A stretch of DNA of 64,000 nucleotides. It comes from an uncultured Ruminococcus sp. (lineage in GTDB: Bacteria; Bacillota; Clostridia; Oscillospirales; Acutalibacteraceae). Both the position numbers and the translations under genes were made by a program. The stretch is from contig CACYWT010000001.1 in assembly GCA_902778175.1 (NCBI GenBank), forward strand, positions 1 to 64,000, given 5' to 3'. Of this stretch, positions 44,465 through 57,689 are shown piece after piece. A model generated the notes under the pieces. That model searched no databases and was not told the origin of the DNA. It saw nothing but the letters and a program-made list of their open reading frames with translations. Every line of letters starts with the position of its first letter. Position 1 is the stretch's first letter.

Positions 44465-47284
44465 TTACAGCATACGGCGAAGATACTGACCGGTATAGGA
44501 TTCATTGCAGCAGGCGATCTCTTCCGGTGTTCCTGTTGCAATAACCGTACCGCCTCCGTCTCCTCCTTCCGGACCGAGATCAATAATATGATCCGCTGTT
44601 TTTATCAGATCAAGATTATGCTCGATAACGATAACGGTATTTCCTCCGTCCACGAATTTCTGCAAAACATCAATAAGACGGTGAACATCTGCTATATGCA
44701 GACCCGTAGTAGGTTCGTCGAGAATATATACAGTCTGCCCCGTAGAACGCCGTGAAAGCTCGGCTGCGAGCTTTATTCTCTGCGCCTCTCCGCCGGAAAG
44801 AGTTGTTGAAGGCTGACCGATCTTTATATATCCTAAACCGACGTCATTCAGGGTTTTAAGCTTATTGTAGATACGCTGCTGATTCTCAAAGAAATGACAC
44901 CCTTCTTCAACGGTCATCTCAAGGACATCATATATCGACTTGCCTTTGTATTTAACCTCAAGTGTTTCGCGGCTGTAACGCTTTCCGCCGCAGACTTCAC
45001 ACGGAACATATACATCAGGCAGAAAATGCATTTCTATTTTGATTATTCCGTCTCCCTGACAGGCTTCACAGCGTCCGCCCTTGACATTGAATGAAAATCG
45101 TCCAGCGCCATAGCCGCGCATTTTGGCTTCATTTGTATGCGCAAAAAGCTCACGGATATCAGTAAAAACACCTGTATATGTCGCAGGATTTGAACGGGGA
45201 GTTCTTCCGATAGGAGATTGATTGATATCTATTACCTTATCAAGATATTCTGTACCTGTAATTTCCTTGCATTTCACAGGAACGGGACGGGCTTTGTTCA
45301 AGTCACACGCAAGCTGCTTGTAAAGTATTTCATTTACAAGCGAGGATTTTCCGGAACCTGATACTCCCGTGACACATATAAATTTTCCGAGAGGAAACTC
45401 TACATCAATATTTTTCAGATTATTCTGATATGCTCCAATGATACGAAGATAATTTCCGTTTCCCTTTCTTCTTTCCGACGGAACGGGAATAAACTTCTTT
45501 CTGCTGAGATATTGTCCCGTGATCGACCGTTCGCAGGCTTTGATATCATCAGCTGTTCCTGCGCAAACAAGCTCGCCGCCGTGAATACCTGCTCCGGGAC
45601 CGATATCAATTATATGATCCGCTGCAAGCATTGTATCTTCGTCATGCTCTACTACTACAACGGTATTACCGAGATCACGAAGGTTTTTAAGAGTAGAGAT
45701 AAGCTTATCGTTATCTCTCTGATGCAGACCTATGCTCGGTTCATCAAGAATATACAGCACTCCGGAAAGCGAGGAACCGATCTGGGTTGCAAGACGTATA
45801 CGCTGGCTTTCACCGCCTGAAAGAGTTCCGGCAGAACGGGAAAGCGTAAGATAAGACAGTCCTACACTGCTGAGAAAGCTGAGGCGTGAATCTATTTCCT
45901 TGGTTATAGCCTGCGCTATAAGCTTTTCTCTGTCCGTGAGCTGAGAATTTTTAACAAAATCAAGAGCTTCTTCTACAGACATATCGCAGAACCGGCTTAT
46001 ATTCATTCCTCCGACAGTTACGGCAAGGCTCTCCGGAGAAAGTCTTGCTCCTTTGCAGGCGTCACACGGAACAGCGGACATATAGCTTTCAATTTCTGCT
46101 TTTATCCATGCGCTCTGAGTTTCGCGGAAACGGCGCTCGAGATTATTTATTATACCTTCAAATTCTGTAGTATAAGTTCCGCTGCCGTATTCATTCCTGC
46201 GCTTGACAGTTATTTTTTCACCCTTTGTTCCGTAAAGGATAATATCGAGCTTATCCGCCGGAATTGTTTCAACAGGTTCGTCAAGAGAAAAACCGTATTT
46301 TTCGGCAAGCGCTTCCATATACATAGCTGCAATGGTACTTCCCTCCATTGCCCAGCCGCTGCCCTTTATCGCTCCCTGACGAATGGATTTTGTTCTGTCG
46401 GGAAGGATACGGTTTATATCAATTTCCATAAATACGCCGAGACCTGTACATTTTTTACAGGCTCCGTAAGGGTTATTGAAGGAAAACATTCTCGGACTTA
46501 ATTCGTCAATACTTACTCCGTGTTCCGGACAAGCATAATTCTGAGAAAAAAGATGGTCTTCTCCGCCGCTGACTGAAACGATACAAAGACCGCCGGCAAG
46601 CTTTGACGCAGTTTCCACTGAATCTGCAAGACGGGAACGGATCCCGTCCTTAATAACAAGACGGTCAACAACTATTTCGATATTATGCTTTTTATTTTTT
46701 TCAAGTGTGATATTTTCCGAGAGATCATATATTATCCCGTCAGCCCTTACACGGACAAAGCCGCTTTTTGATGCGGATTCGAGTACTTTCTGATGCTGAC
46801 CCTTTTTTGCGCGGATAACGGGTGCAAGTATCTGCAGTTTTGATCCTTCCGGCATGGATAATACCTTATCTACGATCTGGTCAACGGTTTGCTGTTTTAT
46901 TTCCCTGCCGCAGACAGGACAGTGTGGTATACCTATCCTTGCGTACATCAGACGAAGATAGTCATATATTTCCGTTACGGTTCCGACGGTCGAACGTGGA
47001 TTTTTTGAAGTGGTTTTCTGGTCTATTGATATTGCCGGAGAAAGACCGTCGATCCCGTCAACATCAGGCTTATCCATCTGTCCGAGAAACATACGCGCAT
47101 ATGAAGAAAGTGATTCCACATATCTGCGCTGTCCTTCGGCGTAAAGCGTATCGAATGCAAGTGATGATTTTCCCGATCCCGACAGACCTGTGAGTACAAC
47201 AAGTTCATCACGGGGTATATCCACATTGATGTTTTTCAGGTTATGTTCCCTTGCGCCCCTGACACTTATTTTCTTGAACGCCAT
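44465..47284 (-). CDS. uvrA: UvrABC excinuclease subunit A
   Basis: A 939-residue damage-recognition ATPase of nucleotide excision repair. Two ABC-type modules are seen: Walker [10 protein letters not shown] (about 32) and GVSGSGKSS (about 635), with [12 protein letters not shown] and [12 protein letters not shown] signatures. Zinc fingers [15 protein letters not shown] and CEACQGDG...CEVCGGKRY are present. uvrB is not nearby. It stands alone between the DUF5685 cluster and ftsH. Confidence 0.97.
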   Translation of the reverse strand: MAFKKISVRGAREHNLKNINVDIPRDELVVLTGLSGSGKSSLAFDTLYAEGQRRYVESLSSYARMFLGQMDKPDVDGIDGLSPAISIDQKTTSKNPRSTVGTVTEIYDYLRLMYARIGIPHCPVCGREIKQQTVDQIVDKVLSMPEGSKLQILAPVIRAKKGQHQKVLESASKSGFVRVRADGIIYDLSENITLEKNKKHNIEIVVDRLVIKDGIRSRLADSVETASKLAGGLCIVSVSGGEDHLFSQNYACPEHGVSIDELSPRMFSFNNPYGACKKCTGLGVFMEIDINRILPDRTKSIRQGAIKGSGWAMEGSTIAAMYMEALAEKYGFSLDEPVETIPADKLDIILYGTKGEKITVKRRNEYGSGTYTTEFEGIINNLERRFRETQSAWIKAEIESYMSAVPCDACKGARLSPESLAVTVGGMNISRFCDMSVEEALDFVKNSQLTDREKLIAQAITKEIDSRLSFLSSVGLSYLTLSRSAGTLSGGESQRIRLATQIGSSLSGVLYILDEPSIGLHQRDNDKLISTLKNLRDLGNTVVVVEHDEDTMLAADHIIDIGPGAGIHGGELVCAGTADDIKACERSITGQYLSRKKFIPVPSERRKGNGNYLRIIGAYQNNLKNIDVEFPLGKFICVTGVSGSGKSSLVNEILYKQLACDLNKARPVPVKCKEITGTEYLDKVIDINQSPIGRTPRSNPATYTGVFTDIRELFAHTNEAKMRGYGAGRFSFNVKGGRCEACQGDGIIKIEMHFLPDVYVPCEVCGGKRYSRETLEVKYKGKSIYDVLEMTVEEGCHFFENQQRIYNKLKTLNDVGLGYIKIGQPSTTLSGGEAQRIKLAAELSRRSTGQTVYILDEPTTGLHIADVHRLIDVLQKFVDGGNTVIVIEHNLDLIKTADHIIDLGPEGGDGGGTVIATGTPEEIACCNESYTGQYLRRML

Positions 47285-47338
47285 ATATTTATCCCTTTCT
47301 TTTTATTCGCAAATATACGTTTTGACTGATACACACAA

Positions 47339-47361
47339 GGGAGTGCCTTAACAGCACTCCC
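47339..47361 (-). terminator. Hairpin after ftsH
   Basis: GGGAGTGC / GCACTCCC, 8-bp perfect stem, 7-base loop, 30 bases after the ftsH stop. No clear T-run follows, so it is a probable but not certain terminator for the rnjA-ftsH run. Confidence 0.6.
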
Positions 47362-47391
47362 CTGACAATGTGCTTGCCGCAGCAGCATTAA

Positions 47392-49338
47392 TTATTTTTC
47401 TTCAGGCTTTTCCTTTTTTTCAGATTCTTCCTTAGCCTCAGCTTCAGGTTCTGCAGCAACAAATTCAGTATCATCATCATTTTCTTCGTCAACGGGGATA
47501 TCCTTTCCCTCCATTGCGCAGATGAACTGCTCGCCTGACATTTTTTCGTGTTCAAACAGGAACTGTGCAACTCTGTGAAGCTCAGGCATATGCTCTTTCA
47601 GAATAACTTCCGTCTTGGCATAACCGTCCGTAATATATTCCTTGATCTCAGCGTCGATCTTTGAAGCGGTTTCTTCGGAGTAGGTTTTATTATGCCCGAA
47701 TTCTTTGCCGAGGAAAACTTCTCCGTCGCTTGAGCCATAGGTTATAGGACCTAATTTTTCGCTCATACCGTATTTTGTGACCATTGAGAATACAAGGTTG
47801 GTCGCGCGCTCGATATCATTTGACGCGCCTGTCGAAATATCTCCGAGTATCAGTGCTTCTGCAACACGACCGCCAAGAAGAACAATGATCTCTTCAAGCA
47901 TTTCATTGCGTGAACGATAGCTTCTGTCCTCTGACGGAAGAGACATTGTAAATCCGCCTGCCATGCCTCTGGGTATGATAGATATCTGATGAACCGGATC
48001 CTGACTCGGACAGCAGTATGTTGCGATCGCATGACCTGCCTCATGATAAGCGGTAAGCTTCTTTTCTTTATCGGACATTACTCTGGATTTCTTTTCAGTA
48101 CCAACTACGACCTTGATCGTTGCTTCTTCTACCTCTGTCATGGTAATTGCCTTGAGATCTCTGCGCGCTGCAAGAAGCGCAGCTTCGTTAAGAAGATTTT
48201 CAAGATCTGCACCGGTAAAACCGGCTGTGGATTTTGCTATTGTTCTGAGGTTGACATCAGGCGCAAGCGGCTTGCCCTTTGCATGGACCTTGAGGATCTC
48301 TTCCCTGCCCTTTATATCCGGACGGCCGACGATAACCTGTCTGTCGAAACGGCCGGGACGCATAAGAGCAGGATCAAGTATATCGGGACGGTTTGTTGCG
48401 GCGATCATGATCACGCCTTCATTTGCACCGAATCCGTCCATTTCAACAAGCAGCTGGTTAAGAGTCTGCTCGCGCTCGTCGTGACCGCCGCCGAGACCAG
48501 CGCCTCTCTGTCTGCCGACAGCATCAATCTCATCTATGAAAATGATACACGGAGAGCTTTTATGAGCCTGTTCAAAAAGATCTCTTACACGGGACGCACC
48601 GACGCCGACAAACATTTCTACGAAATCAGAACCCGATATCGAGAAGAACTGTACTCCTGCCTCGCCTGCGACAGCTCTTGCAAGAAGGGTCTTACCTGTG
48701 CCGGGAGGTCCGACGAGAAGAACACCTTTGGGGATTCTTGCGCCGAGTTCATTATATTTTTTCGGATCCTTGAGAAATTCTACTATCTCACGAAGCTCTT
48801 CCTTTTCTTCGTCTGCGCCTGCAACATCAGCGAAGGTGGTTTTGCGCTTTTCGTCGCTGACGCTCTTGATCTTCGCCTTGCCGAATGAAAGTGATCGTCC
48901 GGCATCACCCATACCATTTGACAGCTTTCGCATGAAATACAGCCAGACAACAACAAACAGGACGATAAGGATGATATTTGGCAGGATATTGAACCAGAAA
49001 GAATTATCCGTTGCCGGTTTCCATGTGAATTTCATAGGACTATCGCTGTTCTTTTCATTATAGGATTTAACGTAAGGCTCTATTGATTCAAGGAAAAGAC
49101 CTACGCTGGCAACTGATGTATCTACCTTTTCACCGTTATTCTTTACGATCTGAAGGCTGCCCGAACCGAAATCAAGCGTATATTCCTTTACCTGATTATC
49201 CTTGAACATATAGATGATTTCGGAGGTTGCGCGATCCTCCTTCGGCTGCATCGCAAAAAACATTGAGATCACGATTATCAACAGAATCGGAATACCAAGA
49301 TAGATCAACAGATTGCGAATAGTTTTCTTGTTATCCAA
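47392..49338 (-). CDS. ftsH: ATP-dependent zinc metalloprotease FtsH
   Basis: A 648-residue membrane protease. Two membrane helices (about 10-28 and 112-133) flank an external domain. The AAA domain carries Walker A GPPGTGKT and Walker [12 protein letters not shown], with an SRH region. The zinc motif HEAGH follows at about 430. The C-terminal tail is acidic, Glu/Lys-rich. It degrades misfolded membrane and regulatory proteins. It follows hpt by 15 bases in the common Firmicute order tilS-hpt-ftsH. Confidence 0.97.
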   Translation of the reverse strand: MDNKKTIRNLLIYLGIPILLIIVISMFFAMQPKEDRATSEIIYMFKDNQVKEYTLDFGSGSLQIVKNNGEKVDTSVASVGLFLESIEPYVKSYNEKNSDSPMKFTWKPATDNSFWFNILPNIILIVLFVVVWLYFMRKLSNGMGDAGRSLSFGKAKIKSVSDEKRKTTFADVAGADEEKEELREIVEFLKDPKKYNELGARIPKGVLLVGPPGTGKTLLARAVAGEAGVQFFSISGSDFVEMFVGVGASRVRDLFEQAHKSSPCIIFIDEIDAVGRQRGAGLGGGHDEREQTLNQLLVEMDGFGANEGVIMIAATNRPDILDPALMRPGRFDRQVIVGRPDIKGREEILKVHAKGKPLAPDVNLRTIAKSTAGFTGADLENLLNEAALLAARRDLKAITMTEVEEATIKVVVGTEKKSRVMSDKEKKLTAYHEAGHAIATYCCPSQDPVHQISIIPRGMAGGFTMSLPSEDRSYRSRNEMLEEIIVLLGGRVAEALILGDISTGASNDIERATNLVFSMVTKYGMSEKLGPITYGSSDGEVFLGKEFGHNKTYSEETASKIDAEIKEYITDGYAKTEVILKEHMPELHRVAQFLFEHEKMSGEQFICAMEGKDIPVDEENDDDTEFVAAEPEAEAKEESEKKEKPEEK

Positions 49339-49353
49339 TTGATTGTCACTCCT

Positions 49354-49896
49354 TTATTTTTTAGAGTATATTTCTTGTCTGAGAACACCGACATAAGGCA
49401 GGTTCCGGTATTTCTCATTATAATCAAGTCCGTAACCAACAATAAAAAGGTCTTCGGTAGTTTCACCCTTATAATCAGCCTGTATGTCGCAGCATCTGCG
49501 CGCAGGCTTATCAAAAAGAGTGCATATTTTTACAGAAAGAGGAGAAAGGCTCTCGAGATGCGCCTTTATGTATGAAAGTGTGCGTCCGGTATCAAGAATA
49601 TCTTCAACTACAAGCACATGCTTTCCCTTGATATCTGTTCTGATCGGCTGTCCGAGTTTTACAGTACCGCTGGAAACTGTTGAACTGCCATAGCTCGATG
49701 CAGAGAGAAATTCAAGCTCGACATCGCAGTCCAGATTCCGGATAAGATCAGAAAAAAACATAAGACTGCCTTTCAGTATGCATATTGCAACAAGCTGTTT
49801 TCCTGAATAATCTTCATTGATCTGCTTTGCAACAGATCTGACCGTTTCTCTGAGATGTTCCTCGGAGTATAATACGGTTTCAATATCATTATGCAT
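49354..49896 (-). CDS. hpt: Hypoxanthine phosphoribosyltransferase
   Basis: A 180-residue type I phosphoribosyltransferase that salvages hypoxanthine and guanine. The PRPP-binding motif VLVVEDILDTGRT and the ILKGSLMFFSDL region are clear. I chose the ATG at 49896, with GGAGG 9 bases upstream. The start overlaps the end of tilS by 8 bases. Length fits the family. Confidence 0.95.
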   Translation of the reverse strand: MHNDIETVLYSEEHLRETVRSVAKQINEDYSGKQLVAICILKGSLMFFSDLIRNLDCDVELEFLSASSYGSSTVSSGTVKLGQPIRTDIKGKHVLVVEDILDTGRTLSYIKAHLESLSPLSVKICTLFDKPARRCCDIQADYKGETTEDLFIVGYGLDYNEKYRNLPYVGVLRQEIYSKK

Positions 49897-51253
49897 TTTC
49901 CGCTGCCTCCGTTTCAACTGCCTCTATCAGCATTACTTGTCTGGTTTTGCTGCTCACACTGTGATCCTGAGCAGCGCCTATCCCATCTATCCACAGTATA
50001 TCATTACCATTTGCAAGGAGAAGTATGCTGTCCCTTTGCTCTGCCGGAATTTTCATTTCACAGAAAAGCTTTTTTATTGTTTTGCTTATGCCCCGTCCTG
50101 CAGGACGGAAACGATCACCGCTTCTGCGGCATCTGAAAAGAGCTGATAAAGATATTGTATCATAATCGAGTGAATTATGAAATATAAATTTATCATTTTT
50201 TTTACGGTTGTTAAATTCATCTATATTAACAATGGAAATGTTAAGTTTTTTATCGTTAATAACTATAATATTTTGTCCTGTAAATTCAATTTCATCGCTG
50301 TTTTTTGTATCTGTCTTTTTTATTATTCTCAGATATCCCTGATTTGAAACTGCAAAAATTTTACTTTTCAGTTCAACACTGCCGTTTTCGGAACAGATCT
50401 TTCGTATCAGTGAAATATGAACCGCTTCCGGGATAATATCAAATGGTTCACAAAGAATATTGACAGCCTGGGCAAAAACCACCTCGTCCGAATTGTAAAG
50501 TGTTTTTGCTTTGTAGCCTTTTTCCGTACAGGCGGCGCATAAAAGCTCTTTTGCCTGACATCTGATATAATTATCGGTCGAACGCATTATTGATGATGTT
50601 CTCGCGGCAGCCTGTTCAAACGCCGGATTTATCTGTCGAAGTACCGGAATTACGTCATGCCGGATTTTATTTCGGTTGTATTCATTGGCAAGATTTGTGC
50701 TGTCGGTAACATATGAAATATCATTCCTGCGGCAGTAATCCTCTATTTCTTCTCTTGTTGAGGTTATAAGAGGACGGATAATGTTATCTCTCACGGGAGG
50801 GATACCGCACAATCCTCTTACTCCGCTGCCTCGTGCAAGATTAAATAGAATCGTTTCAGCATTATCCGATGCAGTATGTGCAGTAGCAATTTTTGCATTG
50901 AATTTTTCAGCGGTTTCTCTGAAAAAACTATAACGCACATCTCTTCCGCATTGTTCGGTTCCCTGATGAAGGCTTTCTGCAAGCGCATTTATATCTTTTT
51001 TTAACAAAAAGAATTCTATATTTAATCTTTTGCAGAAGGATCTTGCAAATTCTTCATCTCTGTCTGCTTCTTTTCCGCGCAGCATATGATTCACATGACA
51101 CGCTATCAGACGGAGATCCTTTTTTTCGCGCAATGAAGCAAGAAAATGCAGCAAAGCGCATGAATCGGCTCCTCCGGACAGACCGGTCACGATACAGTCG
51201 CCGTCTGAGATCATATTGAATTCTTTTATTACTGAAATTGCTTTATTCTCCAC
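49889..51253 (-). CDS. tilS: tRNA(Ile)-lysidine synthase
   Basis: A 454-residue enzyme that attaches lysine to C34 of the AUA-reading isoleucine tRNA. The N-terminal PP-loop GLSGGADSCALLHFL and the conserved HNADDNAETI-like HTASDNAETILFN are visible, followed by substrate-binding and C-terminal domains. It overlaps dnaB by 11 bases and hpt by 8 bases. The conserved RSGDRFRPAG motif lies in the C-terminal third. Confidence 0.95.
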   Translation of the reverse strand: MENKAISVIKEFNMISDGDCIVTGLSGGADSCALLHFLASLREKKDLRLIACHVNHMLRGKEADRDEEFARSFCKRLNIEFFLLKKDINALAESLHQGTEQCGRDVRYSFFRETAEKFNAKIATAHTASDNAETILFNLARGSGVRGLCGIPPVRDNIIRPLITSTREEIEDYCRRNDISYVTDSTNLANEYNRNKIRHDVIPVLRQINPAFEQAAARTSSIMRSTDNYIRCQAKELLCAACTEKGYKAKTLYNSDEVVFAQAVNILCEPFDIIPEAVHISLIRKICSENGSVELKSKIFAVSNQGYLRIIKKTDTKNSDEIEFTGQNIIVINDKKLNISIVNIDEFNNRKKNDKFIFHNSLDYDTISLSALFRCRRSGDRFRPAGRGISKTIKKLFCEMKIPAEQRDSILLLANGNDILWIDGIGAAQDHSVSSKTRQVMLIEAVETEAAENA

Positions 51254-52619
51254 GACTCAACTCCTGTGATGTAAATCTCATGAATTCTCCCTGCCAATGC
51301 AATGGTACAGAACGGGTTTCGCCATGTCTGTTCTTTGCAACGATACACTGTCCGCTGTTCATATCAACGTCCTCAGGATTTGCTTTTCCGCCTTTTGTAC
51401 TCTGATAATATCCTTCTCTGTAAAGGAAAAGAACGATATCGGCATCCTGCTCTATCGAACCGGAATCACGCAGGTCGGAAAGCTGCGGTTCATGTTCCGC
51501 GCGCTGTTCACTTGCACGGGAGAGCTGTGACAGCGTTATTACAGGAACATTGAATTCCTTTGCCATTATTTTCAGGTTTCTTGTTATTTCGGAAATTTCC
51601 TGAACGCGGTTGTCTATTCGTCTTGAAGCCTTCATAAGCTGGAGATAGTCTATTATGATGAGATCGACTCCTCTCAGCCTGCGGAGCTTGGCTTTCATTT
51701 CCGGTATGGTAATACCCGGAGTATCGTCGAGATAAAGCTGAGTCTGGCTGAGTATTTCTCCCGCTTCGATAAGGCGCGTCCATTCTTCGTTATTAAGCTT
51801 TCCGGTTCGCAGCTTTGTACCCGAAATAAGACCTTCCGTTGAAAGAAGTCTTGACGCAAGCTGTTCCTTTGACATTTCAAGGGAAAAGAATGCTATCTTT
51901 TTCTTGACTTTGACTGCAACGTGACGGGCTATATTCAGTGCAAAACTGGTTTTTCCCATACCGGGACGGGCTGCAAGAAGTATCAGATCCGAGCGGTTTA
52001 ATCCCGTAATTGTATTATCAAGTGCGGATATCCCCGTCGGTAATGCGCGGTACTGATCGCTGTCCGGAGAATTGAGAAGATCGAGACGGTCAAAAGTTTC
52101 ATAAATAACAGAATTTATTCTTTCAAGACCTTTTACGCTTTTTTCATCTCTCAGATCATATATACGCTGTTCCGCTGAATCAATAAGACCGGATACGTTA
52201 TCTCCGGCGGAAGCTGCGTCTTCTATTATTTCTCTTGAAGAAACAATAAGGCTGCGCAAAAGAAATTTTTCTTTTACGATCTCACAATATGACCCTACTC
52301 TGGAAATAGATGGAACGATCTCTGCGATCTGCATCAGGTAGCTTTTGATATTTCCCTCATCAAAATCCTTATCGTTTCTGAGCTGCTCAAGTATAGTTAT
52401 AAAATCAACCGGCTTGCTTACAGTGAAAAGATCTATCATAGCTCTGTATATCGCCTTATGATTTGAAAGATAGAAGTAATCAGCATCAGGAAGTATTTCC
52501 ATTACAGCAGGCAGACATTCGCTTTCGAGAAGTATGCAGCCCAGTACAGACTGTTCTGCTTCTGCGCTGTACGGCAGATTAAGTCCGTCTATTGATACAG
52601 ACGGCATATTTTCACTCAT
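51243..52619 (-). CDS. dnaB: Replicative DNA helicase DnaB
   Basis: A 458-residue RecA-type hexameric helicase of the replication fork. The N-terminal LPYSAEAEQSVLGCILLE domain contacts primase. The helicase domain has Walker A AARPGMGKTS, Walker B VDLIIIDYLQLM and the RDSGSIEQDADIVLFL motif. No intein is seen. It lies between rplI and tilS. Confidence 0.97.
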   Translation of the reverse strand: MSENMPSVSIDGLNLPYSAEAEQSVLGCILLESECLPAVMEILPDADYFYLSNHKAIYRAMIDLFTVSKPVDFITILEQLRNDKDFDEGNIKSYLMQIAEIVPSISRVGSYCEIVKEKFLLRSLIVSSREIIEDAASAGDNVSGLIDSAEQRIYDLRDEKSVKGLERINSVIYETFDRLDLLNSPDSDQYRALPTGISALDNTITGLNRSDLILLAARPGMGKTSFALNIARHVAVKVKKKIAFFSLEMSKEQLASRLLSTEGLISGTKLRTGKLNNEEWTRLIEAGEILSQTQLYLDDTPGITIPEMKAKLRRLRGVDLIIIDYLQLMKASRRIDNRVQEISEITRNLKIMAKEFNVPVITLSQLSRASEQRAEHEPQLSDLRDSGSIEQDADIVLFLYREGYYQSTKGGKANPEDVDMNSGQCIVAKNRHGETRSVPLHWQGEFMRFTSQELSRGE

Positions 52620-52703
52620 AGCCTCTTCTTCCTTTCTGTTTCAGGATCTTCGCAGATATCCGTATTATCAGCTGCTGCAGTTCTTTATATCTGCGCGACA
52701 ACA

Positions 52704-52726
52704 GACGCCCTGCATAAGAGGGCGTC
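52704..52726 (-). terminator. Hairpin after rplI
   Basis: GACGCCCT / AGGGCGTC, perfect 8-bp stem with a 7-base loop, 16 bases after rplI. There is no strong T-run on the minus strand (TGTTGTCG), so readthrough into dnaB is likely. Confidence 0.5.
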
Positions 52727-52741
52727 CGCTTTATAAAAGAA

Positions 52742-53197
52742 TTATTTTGTTTCTTCTTCGGTAACCATTACTTTGATATTTGCAGATATTCCGGTATAGA
52801 GTTTTACTTCGCAGTTATATGTTCCGAATGATTTTATATCACAGTCGGGAATAACCTTTCTCTTGTCTATATCAATATTGAACTGACGTTTCAGTTCGGC
52901 TGCGATTTCCTTGCTTGTTACCGAACCGAAAAGTCTGCCGCCCTTTCCTGCCTTTCCAATCATGGTGATCGTTTTTCCTTCAAGTTTGGCAGCATTATCC
53001 TTTGCCTGCTGAGTAGCGACTTCTATTTTGTATTTCTTGGATTCTTCTGCATTTTTTAATTCATTCAGAGCCTTAGCGTCAGCTTCTGCGGCAAGCTTGT
53101 GAGGAAGCAGGTAATTTCTTGCATACCCATCCGAAACATTTATCAGCTCACCCTTTTTTCCTGATCCCTTGACATCCTGTAAAAGAATTACTTTCAT
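52742..53197 (-). CDS. rplI: Ribosomal protein bL9
   Basis: A 151-residue L9 that binds 23S rRNA. The N-terminal [30 protein letters not shown] is the family signature, followed by the long connecting helix and the C-terminal domain. Its order after gdpP and before dnaB is common in Firmicutes. The gap to gdpP holds a repeat element. Confidence 0.97.
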   Translation of the reverse strand: MKVILLQDVKGSGKKGELINVSDGYARNYLLPHKLAAEADAKALNELKNAEESKKYKIEVATQQAKDNAAKLEGKTITMIGKAGKGGRLFGSVTSKEIAAELKRQFNIDIDKRKVIPDCDIKSFGTYNCEVKLYTGISANIKVMVTEEETK

Positions 53198-53230
53198 CGT
53201 TTTTCTTCCCTTCTGTTTTATGCTTATGAA

Positions 53231-53308
53231 TTAAGGCAATACCGCACAAAGACAGTGCCGGTGATGCGCCGCCTGTTTTTCGTCAGAATTTGCGCGGTGT
53301 TGACTTAA
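53231..53308. repeat. MITE-like inverted-repeat element, copy 3, overlapping the gdpP stop
   Basis: The ends TTAAGGCAATACCGCACAAA and (complement) TTAAGTCAACACCGCGCAAA are matching inverted ends of a 78-bp element. The middle can fold as a further imperfect palindrome. The TAA stop of gdpP (53305-53307) falls within the terminal TTAA, so the element abuts and completes the gene end. Confidence 0.65.
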
Positions 53309-55287
53309 ATTGACGGAGATGCTGTTTCTGCTTTCTTGTTTATTTCAAGCTCATTGATTATTGAAAGCAGCTTTTCGCGGGCTTCCGCTATACTGATATT
53401 CTGCAGCTGACACGCTGCCATAGTCTGGTGTCCGCCGCCGCCGAGAGCTTCCATGATGACCTGAACATTAAGATCTCCGAGTGATCTGGCAGAAATATTT
53501 ACTGTCTTATCAGTCTTGTACATAACAAACGACGCCTTGACGTTTTCAATGCCCAAAAGCTCATCTGCTGCCTGTGCGGAAGCGATACGGATATCCGGAG
53601 TGTTATTGTCTGCGCAGGCGATCGCACAGTAATTGAATATCTCAGCTTCGCTTACAAGCTTGTATTTTACCTTATAGGTATCTATTGAATTCGAGAACAG
53701 ACGCTTGACTTCAACCGTATCCGCACCCTTGCTTTTAAGAAATGCCGCAGCTTCAAATGTACGGACTCCTGTACGCAGGACAAAATTCTTTGTATCAAGC
53801 ATTATACCCGAAAGAAGAGCTTCGCTTTCAAGTCTGCTGAGTGAGTAATCTCCGAGGTATTGGATCAGCTCCGCTACCATCTCACACGCTGATGATGCAT
53901 ATGGTTCATGATAGAATACCAGCGCATTATCAATATGATTTACCATCATTCTATGATGATCTATTACTACTACGCTCCTGCACTTATCATATACTTCCTT
54001 TGATTCAAGGAAATTCGGAGAATGAGTATCCACGATTATAAGAAGTGTATGATCGTCAACTATATCAAGAGCTTCTCCGGGTGTTTTGAAAATACTGTCA
54101 AAGCCTGCTTTTTCAAAGCTTGTAACAAGCGGCTTTGCGAGCGTCTGCTGCCTGTCGATGCAGATATAGGAATTGCGGTGCAGACCCTTTACCATTGCGC
54201 TCCACATTCCTATACAAGCTCCAACACTGTCAAGATCCGAATATCTGTGACCCATTATTATCACATTGCTGCAATTGTTGACATGATTTGTAAGAGTAGC
54301 GGCTATTACCCTGGTACGGACTTTATCGCGTTTTTCTATTCCCTTTGATAAGCCCCCGAAGAACTGATATATTTCGTTTTTCTTGACCGCAACCTGATCT
54401 CCGCCGCGGCCAAGAGCCATATCAAGAGCCTGTCTTGCCCATAGCTCACATTCCTTGACAGTACTTCCTCCGCGTCCGACGCCGATAGATATTGTTGCGT
54501 TCATGCGATCGTTGATCTCGATCGAACGTATCTCTTCAAGTACCTTGAATTTTTCTTCGATAAACTGCTTGATATGACGTTCTTCAAAAAATACAAGGTA
54601 ACGGCCTCCGGGAAGTCTTTTATAGAAACCTGAAGTCGTACTTACCCATTTGGCAATGACACGTTCTACCAGTACATTGATCCTGCTGGCTTCTCCCTCT
54701 TCCGCTTCACGCTCGAGTTCCTCACGGTTATCGAAGGCTACAATAGCTATTACGGGACGGGATTGAATATATTCATCAGAATTGGATTTATAAGTATTAT
54801 CATTAATAAAATATACAAGCGAGCTTTCTCCGGCGCGTACCCCGAAGGCTATAAACCATTTTCCGTTCTGGAATGTGTCTGTACCGTTTTCATCAAAAAC
54901 CGTAACAGGATTTTTATTAGTAAGATAGTCGGCAATATCGTCGCCCAATGGATTATTATCACCGCTTATCTGCTTGCGGAAAAGATCATTGACAAAAATT
55001 ATCTCATTATCCTTGCCTGTCACAGCCACTGCTACCGATATCTTATTAATACGCTCAACACTGATATCATCTGCGGAATGTGAGGCATCGTCAATTATTT
55101 TGCTCAGATACCGTTTCATTCTGACGATTCCGATTATTACAGCAGCAAATGACGAAAGCGAAATAATCAGCTCAACTGCAAAAACATAAGGGTTCCACCA
55201 GAATGATGCTATGGACATAATGAGCATCAATGATGACATTATGAGAAAAAACGGAGTGATAAATCTGTTTTTTTTGCCTTTTCCCAA
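53305..55287 (-). CDS. gdpP: Cyclic-di-AMP phosphodiesterase GdpP
   Basis: A protein of about 660 residues. Two membrane helices (about 10-55) are followed by a PAS-like domain, a degenerate GGDEF domain (about 180-300), and a DHH/DHHA1 phosphodiesterase module: DTHSPN, VVIDHHRM and the GGGGHQ motif. It breaks c-di-AMP and so affects wall and potassium homeostasis. I favour the TTG at 55287, with AGTAGGTG six bases upstream; a GTG at 55296 lies within that site. It follows rnjA in the same transcript. Confidence 0.92.
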   Translation of the reverse strand: MGKGKKNRFITPFFLIMSSLMLIMSIASFWWNPYVFAVELIISLSSFAAVIIGIVRMKRYLSKIIDDASHSADDISVERINKISVAVAVTGKDNEIIFVNDLFRKQISGDNNPLGDDIADYLTNKNPVTVFDENGTDTFQNGKWFIAFGVRAGESSLVYFINDNTYKSNSDEYIQSRPVIAIVAFDNREELEREAEEGEASRINVLVERVIAKWVSTTSGFYKRLPGGRYLVFFEERHIKQFIEEKFKVLEEIRSIEINDRMNATISIGVGRGGSTVKECELWARQALDMALGRGGDQVAVKKNEIYQFFGGLSKGIEKRDKVRTRVIAATLTNHVNNCSNVIIMGHRYSDLDSVGACIGMWSAMVKGLHRNSYICIDRQQTLAKPLVTSFEKAGFDSIFKTPGEALDIVDDHTLLIIVDTHSPNFLESKEVYDKCRSVVVIDHHRMMVNHIDNALVFYHEPYASSACEMVAELIQYLGDYSLSRLESEALLSGIMLDTKNFVLRTGVRTFEAAAFLKSKGADTVEVKRLFSNSIDTYKVKYKLVSEAEIFNYCAIACADNNTPDIRIASAQAADELLGIENVKASFVMYKTDKTVNISARSLGDLNVQVIMEALGGGGHQTMAACQLQNISIAEAREKLLSIINELEINKKAETASPSI

Positions 55288-55333
55288 TCTATACACCTAC
55301 TTTTACCGGAGCGGCTTCTCAGCCGTCCGTTTA

Positions 55334-57286
<1,953 letters not shown>

Positions 57287-57463
57287 GTAATTACCTCCAT
57301 TTTTCTATGCCTGACCTGATATTTATGGGGCAATTTTTTGCAATATTTCCGTTCCGCAAAAAAACTGAACCTGATATATTTTAATTGATCAGTAAGGCAT
57401 GATATTATTATTGTTTTAGTTTATTTTTCTATAAAATAAATATCCGAACAAAACTATATATTT

Positions 57464-57492
57464 ATTTTACTATTTGCAATCAGATCTGTCAA
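57464..57492 (-). promoter_or_regulatory. rnjA promoter
   Basis: On the minus strand, -35 TTGACA (57487-57492), 17-base spacer, -10 TAAAAT (57464-57469), giving a leader of about 170 bases before the GTG. The gene-free stretch 57287-57689 holds this and the rnhA promoter and is otherwise featureless. Confidence 0.75.
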
Positions 57493-57553
57493 TAGTATTT
57501 TATCACTGTATTTATGACGTGCTGCAAAAATTAATAATGATATAATAATATTA

Positions 57554-57582
57554 TTGAATTGAGCTGATGTTTTATGTATAAT
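57554..57582 (+). promoter_or_regulatory. rnhA promoter
   Basis: -35 TTGAAT (57554-57559), 17-base spacer, -10 TATAAT (57577-57582), about 107 bases before the coding start. Confidence 0.78.
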
Positions 57583-57689
57583 TAACATAGTGTACTAAAG
57601 ATATTATCGTACTATTTTCATTATTTGCTATATCCGATCCGAATGTACTTTAATTTTTTTGCTTATTATCATCAAAGGAGTGATTTTTT

